From positions 1,216,196 through 1,280,195 of the forward strand of contig NZ_JACAWV010000022.1 of the NCBI RefSeq assembly GCF_013390595.1: a stretch of DNA of 64,000 bases, read 5' to 3'. Shown piece after piece: positions 37,643 to 47,141 of the stretch. Origin of the DNA: Rhizobium sp. RM. GTDB taxonomy: Bacteria; Pseudomonadota; Alphaproteobacteria; Rhizobiales; Rhizobiaceae. The notes below the pieces were generated by a model, which had not been told where the DNA came from, did not search any database, and saw nothing but the letters and a program-made list of their open reading frames with translations. Within the stretch, counting starts at the first letter, position 1; every line of letters begins with the position of its first letter. The position numbers and the translations under genes are program-made.

Positions 37643-39031
37643 TCAGCCCTGCTTTTTGACAAATTGGTCGGGAACGCGGCAAAGACGGGCTGTCACCGTG
37701 ACATCGCCGAAATTCCCGTTGACGGAAACGCCGGTAATGGGTGTCGGAAACTCGTCATTCAGCATCAGGTAAAACGTGCCGTCATCGACAAAGCGGGGAA
37801 AACCGCCAAGTGTGAGAGTGTCTTCATCGCCATCGCGGTACCGCACCGTCACCGTCATCTGGTTCAAACCGGCCTGCGACGCAGCGAACTCCAGATAGGC
37901 GTCTCCATAGTGGTCTGCCTTCAGGTCTTCCGCACCAAGCAGCACGGTTTCGCCGGCGATCTTCTTCGGCTGCGAACTCTCGATGGTGTCCTTGCCTTCG
38001 CAGGAACCGTAAACTGCCGCCAGCAATTGCCGTGATGCCTGAAACATCGTCTGATCCACGGCGTAGTAGGACGGAGCTTCCCAGACGATCAGCGGCGTGG
38101 GCTTTTCATGAAAGCTTTTAGAAAACAGCAACGTCGCGAGAGACGAAATGAACTGCGCGCCGTTTTCAGCGTAGTTGGTGAAATCCAATCCCGTTTCCTG
38201 CGCCAGAAAACCCGCGAAATTGAATTCAGGTGTTGCGCTGAAGGAGGAGCCGACAAGCGCCACCGGTTCGGAAGTTTCAGCAGCATTGCCCAGGAGATCG
38301 CTGGCATCATCAGCCGATCGGGTCGTCTGCCAGACTGTTTCCTTCTCGGGCTCGACAGCATTGCCACACAGGGCCTGAATCTCATGGCCCATCGGCGCGA
38401 TATAATCGAGACTGCCGATTGCTTTGGTCTCGAAATTGTATGTCGAGAGCGACGGATATTCCGGCAGCTTCTTTATCGTTTCGGCAGCGGCGATAGCGGC
38501 CAGATGCGCGCCTGTTGACGTCCAGTGATGGTCGCGCGCAAAAAAGAAATTACCGCGGGCCTGATGATCGTCGATTGCCTTGAGAACATCGACAGTGGTT
38601 ATGCCGTTTTTTTGCAGTTGCGCGACATAATGCCGAAACTCCTGCTCCGCAACAGGGGCATTATAGCGGGACTGGATCTCATCACTGTCATCAAGTTTGG
38701 ATTGTTGTACGATACCGCGGGATGGAAGCGGCAGGAAAACGAGTTCCGTTCCCTTGACGCGCAAGGCATCGGAAATGGCGCGCAGAGAGACCATCGTTTC
38801 CGACGTTCTGACGAAGAACTCCTCGAAATCCGTATTGGTGCGGAAAAATACGCCATCGCGGCCTTCTGCCAGATTGAACGCGGTTTTCTTGTTACCGATG
38901 TCAGGGCAAACCATGCCAGCAAAGGCAGGTGTTGCGGTGACGACAAATAGCGCACTCGCAAAACCCAGGATCGCCAGGCTCATCTCACCCATGTCGTGAC
39001 GATCATGGAATTTACGGCTCGTCGTTTTCAT
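37643..39031 (-). CDS. algX: Alginate O-acetyltransferase AlgX
   Basis: This 462-residue periplasmic protein has a signal peptide (about 15-38), an SGNH-like catalytic domain (about 55-330) and a C-terminal carbohydrate-binding-like beta domain, the same length and order as Pseudomonas AlgX. Catalytic residues can be placed: Asp167-H-His169 in FFARDHHWTSTGAH and Ser263 in VGSSFSA. AlgX places acetyl groups on mannuronate. It overlaps the end of the 984-residue Sel1 gene by 20 bp. Confidence 0.87.
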   Translation of the reverse strand: MKTTSRKFHDRHDMGEMSLAILGFASALFVVTATPAFAGMVCPDIGNKKTAFNLAEGRDGVFFRTNTDFEEFFVRTSETMVSLRAISDALRVKGTELVFLPLPSRGIVQQSKLDDSDEIQSRYNAPVAEQEFRHYVAQLQKNGITTVDVLKAIDDHQARGNFFFARDHHWTSTGAHLAAIAAAETIKKLPEYPSLSTYNFETKAIGSLDYIAPMGHEIQALCGNAVEPEKETVWQTTRSADDASDLLGNAAETSEPVALVGSSFSATPEFNFAGFLAQETGLDFTNYAENGAQFISSLATLLFSKSFHEKPTPLIVWEAPSYYAVDQTMFQASRQLLAAVYGSCEGKDTIESSQPKKIAGETVLLGAEDLKADHYGDAYLEFAASQAGLNQMTVTVRYRDGDEDTLTLGGFPRFVDDGTFYLMLNDEFPTPITGVSVNGNFGDVTVTARLCRVPDQFVKKQG

Positions 39032-41966
39032 CGACCACCTCCATTTTTGGAACTTCGAAATGGGGATCGGCTGCCGCCATCTTCACCAGAATTTTATTCG
39101 CCTGATTGTGTTTGAGTGCCTGCGCACGCTTCAGCCAGATGAGACCTTCCGCCTGAAGTGCTGGGGAACTGTCGGCACGAAGCGTAAGCGCCGTCTGGAA
39201 CATCGCGGAAGGGTTGTTGGCGGCGGCCGCCCGCGCCAGCCATTCATTCGCCTTTTCAGCGTCTCGATCCACGCCCTGCCCCGACTTGTACGCCTCGTAG
39301 AGCCGATACATGGCAAGCGGCCCTTCCTCGGTACGGGTAGCTGCGGCCTTTTCCAGCCAGGCAATACCCGCCTCGCCGTCGTGCGGCACACCAAAACCGG
39401 ACAGAAGCGACAGTCCGACGTCAATCATCGCCGCAGCGTCGCCGCGCTTTGCACCCTTGTAGTTGAAGGCGAAGGCAGCCTCCGGATCGATCGGCGCCGC
39501 AAACCCCGAGCTTTCCAGAGCGGCTAGGTCATGCCAGGCCCGATCAAACCCGGCATCGGCCGACGCCTGCAGGTTTGCTCTCGCCAGCTCTCTGTCCTGC
39601 GGCACGCCCGCTCCCCAGAGATAGGCAAGGCCGAGTTCTCGTTGAGCCGAACGACTGCCCGCATCGCTTGCCGTTTGCAGGTATGCGGCGGCCCGCGCCT
39701 TGTCGATCTTGACACCCATGCCCTCCGCAAACATGCGGGCGAGCTTCAGATTGATCGACGGATTTTTCGGCTGCAAAGCAAGAACACGATCATAATAGCC
39801 CAAAGCGCGCTGCGGATCGGCAGGCGTATGAACGCCATCCAGCAGCAGATCAGCCATCATTATCGTGGCTTCGATATCGCCATAAGCAATACCTGTTTCC
39901 AGCACACCCCGGGCTTCATCGATGTTCCGCTCGCTTTTTTCACCATCAAGATATGTCGAGGCCAGCATGGATGCCGCTCCCGGATATCCCGCACCCGCCA
40001 TCTCCTTCGCAAGATTGACACCACGCAGGTTCAAGAGAGGGTCCGGCGATTTCAACAGGGCCGCAGCCAGCAGGAGGCGATCAGCAGGTAGCAGGTCTGG
40101 TACGTTTGCGGCGAGTTCCAGGAACTCCCTGGCTTTGGCGCTCTCGCCGTCTTGCACGGAGAGAACATCATGGAGATCGATTGCCGCAGAGAAGTTTCCG
40201 GCGCGTGCTGCAGTTTCAAGAAGCGGAATGGCCTCTGCCAAACGGCCATTGGTCTTGAGAAAACGCGCCATCTCAACCGAAGCTTCGACATTGCCTTTGT
40301 CGACCGCCCGTTGAAAAATGGCATAGGCCTTTTCAAAGGCATCCGGGCCACCGATGCGCATATGCAGATTTGCAAGCTCTATAAGCCCATCTGTTCTGCC
40401 CTTCGTTGCCGCTCTTTCCAACAGTTCCGTCGCCTTGCTGACATCAACAGGAACGATCTGCCCTTCCGCATAAAGCTTACCGAGCTTTAGCATCGCCGCA
40501 TCGCTTCCCAGGGCATCGGCCTTTTCCAGCCATCCCAAGGAGAGAGCTTTCTGCTCGGCGTTGGGGGAAAGAAGTGCCGCGTCTGCCAATCGGTTCAGCA
40601 CACGAACGGAAGGACGAACAGCAAGCGCCTTCGAATACCATGCCATGGCATCATCGACATCAACCGCCTGCCCGACACCGTGGAGGCTGAAATCACCCCG
40701 CAACACGATTGCGTTGATGCTGCCTGCGGCAGCGGTTGTCGCAAGCCCGTTGCGCGCCGCCGTCAGCCGCTCGTCTGTCCTCAGCTCCGGCTTTTCGAGA
40801 AGCAATTGCGCAAACTGGACTGTTCCGTCCTTGGATTGGCGCCCCACCGTCAGTCCGAAAACATCGAGCGCCTTGCGTGCATCGGCAATCACACCGTCCC
40901 CGTCACGAAACATGGTGCCGATGCGCATCAGCGTGTCGACATCGCGCGTCTCACCACCCATGACCTGAGAGAACAGATCATCAGAAAGCTTCTGGCGATT
41001 TTCCAACGTGTTCTGGAGCTGAACCGAGAAGTAAAGGACAGCCTTGGCATCCTTGATGCCGGCGAGACGCCGCATCCACTTGTCGAATGTGGCCTGGTCA
41101 ATATTGATGTCGCCGCTTTCGGTAAAGTCCTTGACCAGTTCTTGCGCTGCTTCAACATCGCCCGTCTCAGCCGCCTGATCGAGATAACGTGCTGCCTCCG
41201 CGGGATTGAACAGGCTGCCCACGGAATCCATCTGCAGACGGGCAATCCAGAAGATCGATCGCTTGTGACCGAGCTCGACTGCTTTTTGATACCAGTCGAG
41301 CGCCGCCCTCAATGCCACATCGGAACTCGCGGTTTCCCGATAATAGGTCGCAAGGTCATAAGCGGCCCGCGCATCGCCGGAGGCTGCGCGCCGTTCGAGC
41401 AACCCGATACCGAAACGAGCCATGGATTGGGCCTCTGTCTCAGGCGTACCGGCCAGGCCTGCAAGTTCGAATGCAGCAGCGCCATAACCGAGCCGCAGCG
41501 CCATTTGCAACCGGGCCTTCGCCTCGGGCGCATTCATCTGGCGCTCCACCATCGTTCGCCCGGCAATGTAGGCTGCTTCAGCAACACCGGAACGCCCGGC
41601 TTGTTCCAGGAGCGACAGGGCCCTGTTGATATCGAACGATCCTCCCTCTCCTGCAAGCAGCATCTTTGCCAAGGTCAGCTTGGCTTCGGACTGGTGCGGA
41701 CCAGGAATCGTCAAAGCGGCTTCGAGCACCGTCCGGGCTTTACCAAAATCCGAAACGAGCAGGGGGTTCTGCGGATCAACAGGCACACCGGCCCTGAGCA
41801 GGCGCGCATAATCCAGCATTCCCTGACCGTCGCTGCGCTGCGACAGCGCGGTGGCAATCTCAATGAGTTTTCCCGGCGCTTCCGGTTCCGCAGCCGATGC
41901 TGGGACAACAGAGAACAGAGCCGTTCCGGCCAAAAGGGCGAGGCTAAGAAGGTGGCGGTTCTTCAT
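39012..41966 (-). CDS. Large secreted Sel1-repeat protein, 984 aa
   Basis: The ATG at 41966 shares a base with the stop of the PL5 gene (TGATG) and has GGGGGAA upstream. The product has a signal peptide ending near PASAAEPE and then some twenty or more Sel1/TPR-like repeats, for example GDVEAAQELVKDF, GRTDGLIELANLHMRIG and GSRSAQRELGLAYLWGAGVPQD. Position between the lyase and algX corresponds functionally to AlgK, but it is twice as long and has no lipobox. It probably forms part of a periplasmic export scaffold. Confidence 0.83.
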   Translation of the reverse strand: MKNRHLLSLALLAGTALFSVVPASAAEPEAPGKLIEIATALSQRSDGQGMLDYARLLRAGVPVDPQNPLLVSDFGKARTVLEAALTIPGPHQSEAKLTLAKMLLAGEGGSFDINRALSLLEQAGRSGVAEAAYIAGRTMVERQMNAPEAKARLQMALRLGYGAAAFELAGLAGTPETEAQSMARFGIGLLERRAASGDARAAYDLATYYRETASSDVALRAALDWYQKAVELGHKRSIFWIARLQMDSVGSLFNPAEAARYLDQAAETGDVEAAQELVKDFTESGDINIDQATFDKWMRRLAGIKDAKAVLYFSVQLQNTLENRQKLSDDLFSQVMGGETRDVDTLMRIGTMFRDGDGVIADARKALDVFGLTVGRQSKDGTVQFAQLLLEKPELRTDERLTAARNGLATTAAAGSINAIVLRGDFSLHGVGQAVDVDDAMAWYSKALAVRPSVRVLNRLADAALLSPNAEQKALSLGWLEKADALGSDAAMLKLGKLYAEGQIVPVDVSKATELLERAATKGRTDGLIELANLHMRIGGPDAFEKAYAIFQRAVDKGNVEASVEMARFLKTNGRLAEAIPLLETAARAGNFSAAIDLHDVLSVQDGESAKAREFLELAANVPDLLPADRLLLAAALLKSPDPLLNLRGVNLAKEMAGAGYPGAASMLASTYLDGEKSERNIDEARGVLETGIAYGDIEATIMMADLLLDGVHTPADPQRALGYYDRVLALQPKNPSINLKLARMFAEGMGVKIDKARAAAYLQTASDAGSRSAQRELGLAYLWGAGVPQDRELARANLQASADAGFDRAWHDLAALESSGFAAPIDPEAAFAFNYKGAKRGDAAAMIDVGLSLLSGFGVPHDGEAGIAWLEKAAATRTEEGPLAMYRLYEAYKSGQGVDRDAEKANEWLARAAAANNPSAMFQTALTLRADSSPALQAEGLIWLKRAQALKHNQANKILVKMAAADPHFEVPKMEVVDENDEP

Positions 41967-43120
41967 CAGTTCCCCCAGAAACATGTGGCATTGCCGCCAA
42001 CAAATTCATCGATCAATGGGCGCTCTGGCGCGGCATCCTTCTGCAGGAGAGCAACCGCGCGCTGCATGGAAATGTTTTCAGCCGGTACGGCAGCCAGAGC
42101 CTCAAGGAATGCAAGGTAGTGTCGGCCATTGCCGCGATTTTCGAGGAAACCGACATCCTGATGAAGATAATCGCGGCTTGGACCGGGAATGTAATTCTCT
42201 GCTGCATAAGCGTTGACGAGAACCGGGTCGTTTATGCCGTTGAGCCAGTAACCGAAGATTGTCCAGATCGACCGTTTGACGGGATTGGCATCACTGGATG
42301 TTTTCACATAGAGGTTTTCGCCACGACCACGGGCAACCTCCGCCATCACCACCATGCTCGTCAGAGACTGGCGCATATACCAGAGTGCCCGCGCACCCCG
42401 GCGCGTTTCAAGCGGCAGGCCACCATTGCTGCGCGCCTCATCGAGAATGGAAAGAAAGCGAGACTTGCCTTTCTCATAGAGACCTTCGTCCCGAATGATA
42501 CCACCCCATGTCATCAGTACGCTGTCTGCCAGATACCGATGGTTGTTGATGTCTACATCACCATTGAATGTCTGGTCGACGCGACGAACCAGCGGATCGA
42601 GCCACGTCTGAATTTTCGTGCGCTCTAATTCCGGCAGATCATCGCGAATAATCGAAAAAGCGGTAATGGTCGGCAGCAGGGAACGCTTCAGCGCATAATA
42701 GGCGTCATGCCCGACTTCCGTTTTTTCAAAGGCACCGCGGTCCGCCCAGCTGTTCAAAATCGTGCGCAACATCTTGGTGGACGCAGCATCGCCACCAAGC
42801 GAACGTCCGGACAAAACCATCAGAGCCCAGGCGAACTGGGACCCGGCACGATCGCTGCCATAACCGGCCGTGGGACGAAACCCTTCGACGATTTCCAGAT
42901 CGAGCCATTTCGGATCTGCCTTGATAGCGAGGCATTGTTTGCGCAACCGGCCCGAACCATCGGCGGCGATTGCTGCCTTGCGGGCCGCAACGTCGAACAG
43001 ACCGTCATAGGCCGGAGCGGCAGCGGCAGCCGAAGTGACGGTGAGAACAACAGCAAGGGCAGCCCCAGCACCGCTTTTTAGCATCGTCTTTACGCCTGGG
43101 AGCCTGAAAAAGTCTCTCAT
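41966..43120 (-). CDS. PL5-family alginate lyase-like protein, copy 2
   Basis: This 384-residue secreted protein has a signal region up to about residue 35 and an AlgL-like alpha-toroid. Asn192-Asn193-His194-R-Y (191-196, INNHRY) and GGLPLETRRGARALWY (233-248) match the PL5 catalytic core, with YM where AlgL has YH. The FRPTAGYGSDRAGSQFAWALMVLSG segment is also typical. It lies between the algG fusion gene and a Sel1 gene, where algL often sits in alginate operons, so this copy may be the operon lyase and the plus-strand copy an independent one. Confidence 0.83.
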   Translation of the reverse strand: MRDFFRLPGVKTMLKSGAGAALAVVLTVTSAAAAAPAYDGLFDVAARKAAIAADGSGRLRKQCLAIKADPKWLDLEIVEGFRPTAGYGSDRAGSQFAWALMVLSGRSLGGDAASTKMLRTILNSWADRGAFEKTEVGHDAYYALKRSLLPTITAFSIIRDDLPELERTKIQTWLDPLVRRVDQTFNGDVDINNHRYLADSVLMTWGGIIRDEGLYEKGKSRFLSILDEARSNGGLPLETRRGARALWYMRQSLTSMVVMAEVARGRGENLYVKTSSDANPVKRSIWTIFGYWLNGINDPVLVNAYAAENYIPGPSRDYLHQDVGFLENRGNGRHYLAFLEALAAVPAENISMQRAVALLQKDAAPERPLIDEFVGGNATCFWGN

Positions 43121-46100
43121 CAGCTTCGCCCTCCCGTCCCGTTGAAGTTTTCGTACTGAACGGAGTTTGAAACATTGGTGCAGGTATCGGTCAGCGCGTC
43201 CTCGGCAAAGATTGCCGATTGGCCATCACCATTGAAGAAGCCGGAATCGCGGAACCGGCAATGATAGGCCTCAGGTCGTTTCGGGCGGCACACCGTCGAG
43301 GTTATCAACACGCTCTCACGCTCGTTGAAGCGCAGCATGTGTCCTTCCATGGCCCTGCCATCGCCATCGATCAGTCGGCCAACCTGGTTGAGGTAATCAT
43401 TGCCGGAAAGGCTGAAACCGGAGGCACCATCCACTTTGATACCGCCGCCATTGCCATGAATGCGGTTACCACTGGCTGCAAATGTCGTCAGAGGCAGATA
43501 GGGATCGAACTCAAAGTCACGCAAGGCATTTGCCGGTGATGCGCGCAGGTTGCTGATATAACCGTGGATGGCGTCCTGCGCGTTGTTTTCCAGAACGTTT
43601 TCATGAACGCCAACTTCCCAGCTATTGCGGATTTTGATGCCCGCGCGCTTGTTGTCAAAGAAGCGGTTGCCAACCGCCAGATTGCAACTGCTTTCGAAGA
43701 AAGTCAGGCCATCCTGCTTGTTGTCGAAAGCGGCATTGGCGTAGATGAAGTTATCGACGCTGTCGCGGTCGACCATGAAACCCGAGCCGGTGTTGGTATG
43801 GGATACATTTCCAACGATCCAGGAATAATTGACCTCACGCGAAACGATGATGCCGTGTTTGGCTTTGGTGTCGTACGTGGTGTTAAGGGCGATCAGAAGC
43901 CGGTGCGACCGGTCGTGCGGGTCGATCGCGTAAAGCACGTTATCGCGATATTCATTGCCCACCAGGCTGACTTCGTCCGCCTCATAGGAATAGAACCCGT
44001 ACTCGAAATTGTGGAAGAAGTTGTCCGCAACGATACCCGTCGGCGCACGCGGTTCGCTGATCTGCTGTGCCACCGTTTTAGGGCCTGCGGAAAAGGCCAG
44101 TCCGAAAGACTTGGGCGCAGCATAACCGAGCGAATCGAGCACCGAACCGCCGATCATCAGCCGTGAATTGCTCCAGCCGATGATGTAGGGTCGGAAAACG
44201 TGGCGTTTTTCCTTGTCAGAATACCGTGGTGTTCCGGTCGCTTCGTCCCATGACGTAACGGTCGTGTCCTGAACATAAAGCGTTCCAGCCACGGAGATGA
44301 AACTGCCGGCCGTCGCCGAAAGACGGTACGTGGCTGCTTCCTGACCTGACAGGATCAGCGTAGCGCCCTCTGCCACCAGAACAGGAGCACGCAATGTCAC
44401 GATGTCATTTTCACGGGTCACCAGCGGAAAGCCGCTACTTTTATCAAGTTCGCTGGCAAGGCTGCCAAGCGTATAGACACCGCTCTGGATCACAATGATG
44501 CGTGGATAAGGAATTCCCTGCGCTTCGGCTGCAAAGGACAGCCCCGTATTGCCGGCAGCCAGATCTTCCATAAACTTGTCGCTATAGGGACTGAGATTGG
44601 CAAGCGTAACAGCAGCGTGGCCAGGCTGCGGCAAGGGCATGCCCTCACGCACGGTTTTTACGCTGACGGAAATGTCGGGATAGGTGTAGCCTTCTGGAAG
44701 GCTCATCTTGCCTTCTTGTCGAGCAAGGGTCAGTCGTCCGTCGCTGAAGGCAGCAGCCGGTGCGATTGGCGCCGATCCTTCTGGTTTCGGTGCCTGCTGC
44801 ATGACCCGGTAGTCAACAGGGGATCCTTTGCCCCAGCCGAGGTTTCGCACGTCCAGGGAGCGGAAATTGGCTTCCGCAATGGACCGCGCCGTACGGACGC
44901 GCAGCATGTGATCCTTTATCGTCGCGGCCTGAACCGACGCAAACTTCAGCATCGCTGGATTGGCAGCAGCCGCGACCAGAACCTCAGCCTTGAGCGCCTC
45001 GTTACCATTTGCACCGGTGAATGAGGCAAGATAGGTAAGAGCCCCGTCACCGGCCCCCTCCAGCGCTGCACGTTTGCCGATCATGCCGGCGGCCCGTGCC
45101 TTGATTTTTTCATCGTCAATGCGGTCGACCAACTGCTTTGCAGCATCGGTTTTTCGCGCGTCGGTCAAAGCCTCGACAATTTTAAGATAACCCTTGTCGC
45201 GGTTATCTTTTTTGTCTTCACCGGCGGCTACCTTGACCGCCTCGCCAACCAGTACATCGAAATCGCTTGCTTTGTTGTCATTGGCAACCGAAGCGAGCCG
45301 TAACAGTGCCTCTATCCGGAATTCCGTGTCCTGAATGGACAGGGCGACTGACTTGGCGTCGTCCATTTCGCCTTTTTTGGCGAGTGTGCGGGCCAGCTCA
45401 GACTGGACACGCCCCTTGTCACGGCTGTTTACGATGATTTCGATTGCATTCTTGCCAGCTTCGATGTCGCCTTCACGCACCTTTACGCGGGCAATACCCG
45501 AAACAGCCTTGTCGCGGTCATTGCCGCCCTGGAGATAGGGAAGCAAATTCTCCGCATCTTTGACCTTGTCGGCATCCGCCAGGCTTTTCGCGAGATTGGC
45601 AAGCGTATTGCCACCATCGCGCGCTGTCCGCAGTTCCGGCACCAGCGCCACGGCGTCATCCAGTCGTTCGAGACTGATCGCGCTTTCTGCCGCCGCTACA
45701 ACCGCAACACCCCGCTCGGCGCCAGACAGGCGCGCAAGAACGGAATTTCCATTGGCGTAAGAAGCATCTGCCATCTTCGTCAGATCGTTTTTGGCGAAAA
45801 CGGTTGCAAGCGTAAAATCAAGCTCGGCACGCAACGCGCTTTCCGGCAGATATTCCGCCAGTTTCGCCGCATCGAGCCCACGCCCGGCCTCAATGCGCTG
45901 CTTGACGATCTTCTCGATCAGATCTTCCTGATCGCTGTTGTCCGCAAGGCTGGTCGCCAGCACCGGCATCCATTCGAGTTTGCCTTCCTTCAACGCCAGA
46001 TCAGCGACGTTACCGACAGCCTTCTTGCGCGCTTCGGAATCTTCAGGGTTGATTGCAAGCGCCCACAGCAATGCTGTTTCCAGATCGCCTTTCTTCAGCG

Positions 46101-46953
46101 CGTTGGCGCTCTGAGCCAGAATACTTTCTGCTGCGACCGCACTGACGGGCTTACCATCGATCTGCTTGCCTGCAAGGAGACGCAAAGCCAGATCATAGCG
46201 GGCATAGCCGCGCATACGCGTCGGCCACATGCGCGAGATAGCCTTGTCGGCGATGGCGGACGACAGATTGGGATCAATGATCGTCGCGGTCTGCGCCAAG
46301 GTATTCAACGCCGCATTTTTCGCCGTCTCGTCCTTGATGGACACCACACGGTCGGCCGCTTTTTCCACCAGGCTGATGGCGCTGGATTTGTCGCCCGCCG
46401 CAACGACAGCCGCATATCCACTGAGAGCGGCAACCTGCAGTTCGGACAGGGAAAGAGCGTCAATCAGCTCCATCATACGGACCCGCATATCGGTTCTCTG
46501 TTGCGGATCGGTAATGCGGCCCGCCATCTGCTGCTGCAATGCGGAGATACTGGCGGAAACCAGGCTGTCGGCATCGATGCCACCGGAGGCAAGGGTGTTC
46601 AACGCGGTTTTCGCCTCAGCGGCGTCTGCCGCCGCCCAGGATTTCAGCTGGGCCAGGCCAGCACGTGCCGCGTCGAGAAACGACAGGCGCTGCCTGGCAT
46701 CTGACGCACCATCGGCCTTCAGCACGTTTGCAGAAATGTCAGACAGGACGGCATCGACTTTGCCTGCCGCCGGGGGCTGCGGTGCCGCAGCCTTTTGGGC
46801 AAAAGCAACCGACGAAACAGCAGGCCAGTTGCCGGCCGGAAACACGAGGCAGACCGACAACGCCAATGCGCGCAATGATCCCTGTACTACCGCTACATTC
46901 GGTAGCCACTGGCAGTGGGGACGTGATGAGCGGGTGATGTCGCGTGTCATCAT
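43120..46953 (-). CDS. algG: Mannuronan C5-epimerase AlgG fused to an N-terminal helical-repeat domain
   Basis: This is a 1277-residue periplasmic protein. After an N-terminal hydrophobic signal-like segment (about 25-50), residues to about 680 are Ala-rich helical repeats resembling TPR/HEAT solenoids. The C-terminal ~530 residues match AlgG. There, a right-handed beta-helix carries the catalytic DPHD motif (Asp1011-P-H-Asp1014, in YAIDPHDRSHRLLIALN), with many V-G-N and N-x-x-x-x-N turns (GIKIRNSWEVGVHEN). AlgG converts mannuronate to guluronate in the growing chain. Known AlgG proteins are about 540 residues, so the first half is a fusion. It overlaps the PL5 gene by one base. Confidence 0.88.
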   Translation of the reverse strand: MMTRDITRSSRPHCQWLPNVAVVQGSLRALALSVCLVFPAGNWPAVSSVAFAQKAAAPQPPAAGKVDAVLSDISANVLKADGASDARQRLSFLDAARAGLAQLKSWAAADAAEAKTALNTLASGGIDADSLVSASISALQQQMAGRITDPQQRTDMRVRMMELIDALSLSELQVAALSGYAAVVAAGDKSSAISLVEKAADRVVSIKDETAKNAALNTLAQTATIIDPNLSSAIADKAISRMWPTRMRGYARYDLALRLLAGKQIDGKPVSAVAAESILAQSANALKKGDLETALLWALAINPEDSEARKKAVGNVADLALKEGKLEWMPVLATSLADNSDQEDLIEKIVKQRIEAGRGLDAAKLAEYLPESALRAELDFTLATVFAKNDLTKMADASYANGNSVLARLSGAERGVAVVAAAESAISLERLDDAVALVPELRTARDGGNTLANLAKSLADADKVKDAENLLPYLQGGNDRDKAVSGIARVKVREGDIEAGKNAIEIIVNSRDKGRVQSELARTLAKKGEMDDAKSVALSIQDTEFRIEALLRLASVANDNKASDFDVLVGEAVKVAAGEDKKDNRDKGYLKIVEALTDARKTDAAKQLVDRIDDEKIKARAAGMIGKRAALEGAGDGALTYLASFTGANGNEALKAEVLVAAAANPAMLKFASVQAATIKDHMLRVRTARSIAEANFRSLDVRNLGWGKGSPVDYRVMQQAPKPEGSAPIAPAAAFSDGRLTLARQEGKMSLPEGYTYPDISVSVKTVREGMPLPQPGHAAVTLANLSPYSDKFMEDLAAGNTGLSFAAEAQGIPYPRIIVIQSGVYTLGSLASELDKSSGFPLVTRENDIVTLRAPVLVAEGATLILSGQEAATYRLSATAGSFISVAGTLYVQDTTVTSWDEATGTPRYSDKEKRHVFRPYIIGWSNSRLMIGGSVLDSLGYAAPKSFGLAFSAGPKTVAQQISEPRAPTGIVADNFFHNFEYGFYSYEADEVSLVGNEYRDNVLYAIDPHDRSHRLLIALNTTYDTKAKHGIIVSREVNYSWIVGNVSHTNTGSGFMVDRDSVDNFIYANAAFDNKQDGLTFFESSCNLAVGNRFFDNKRAGIKIRNSWEVGVHENVLENNAQDAIHGYISNLRASPANALRDFEFDPYLPLTTFAASGNRIHGNGGGIKVDGASGFSLSGNDYLNQVGRLIDGDGRAMEGHMLRFNERESVLITSTVCRPKRPEAYHCRFRDSGFFNGDGQSAIFAEDALTDTCTNVSNSVQYENFNGTGGRS

Positions 46954-47141
46954 TCTTCCTTCGTCAGGTCAATGTCGTAGAGCGGCTCGATACTTGCGTG
47001 CAGAGAGTTTGAGGCAGGCAACAGAAGTCCCATCAGAGACATCGACCTTGTCCTGCCCATGAATTTCCTGCGATTGGCATGCGATGCTGTGGCCTGTGGT
47101 GGCCCTGCGGCGGCGGGAAGCGCGCGGCCTCCCGCATCCCG

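Noticed and set aside
40680..42119. Plus-strand frame of 479 codons opposite a Sel1 gene
   Set aside because: Antisense shadow; no motif or ribosome site.
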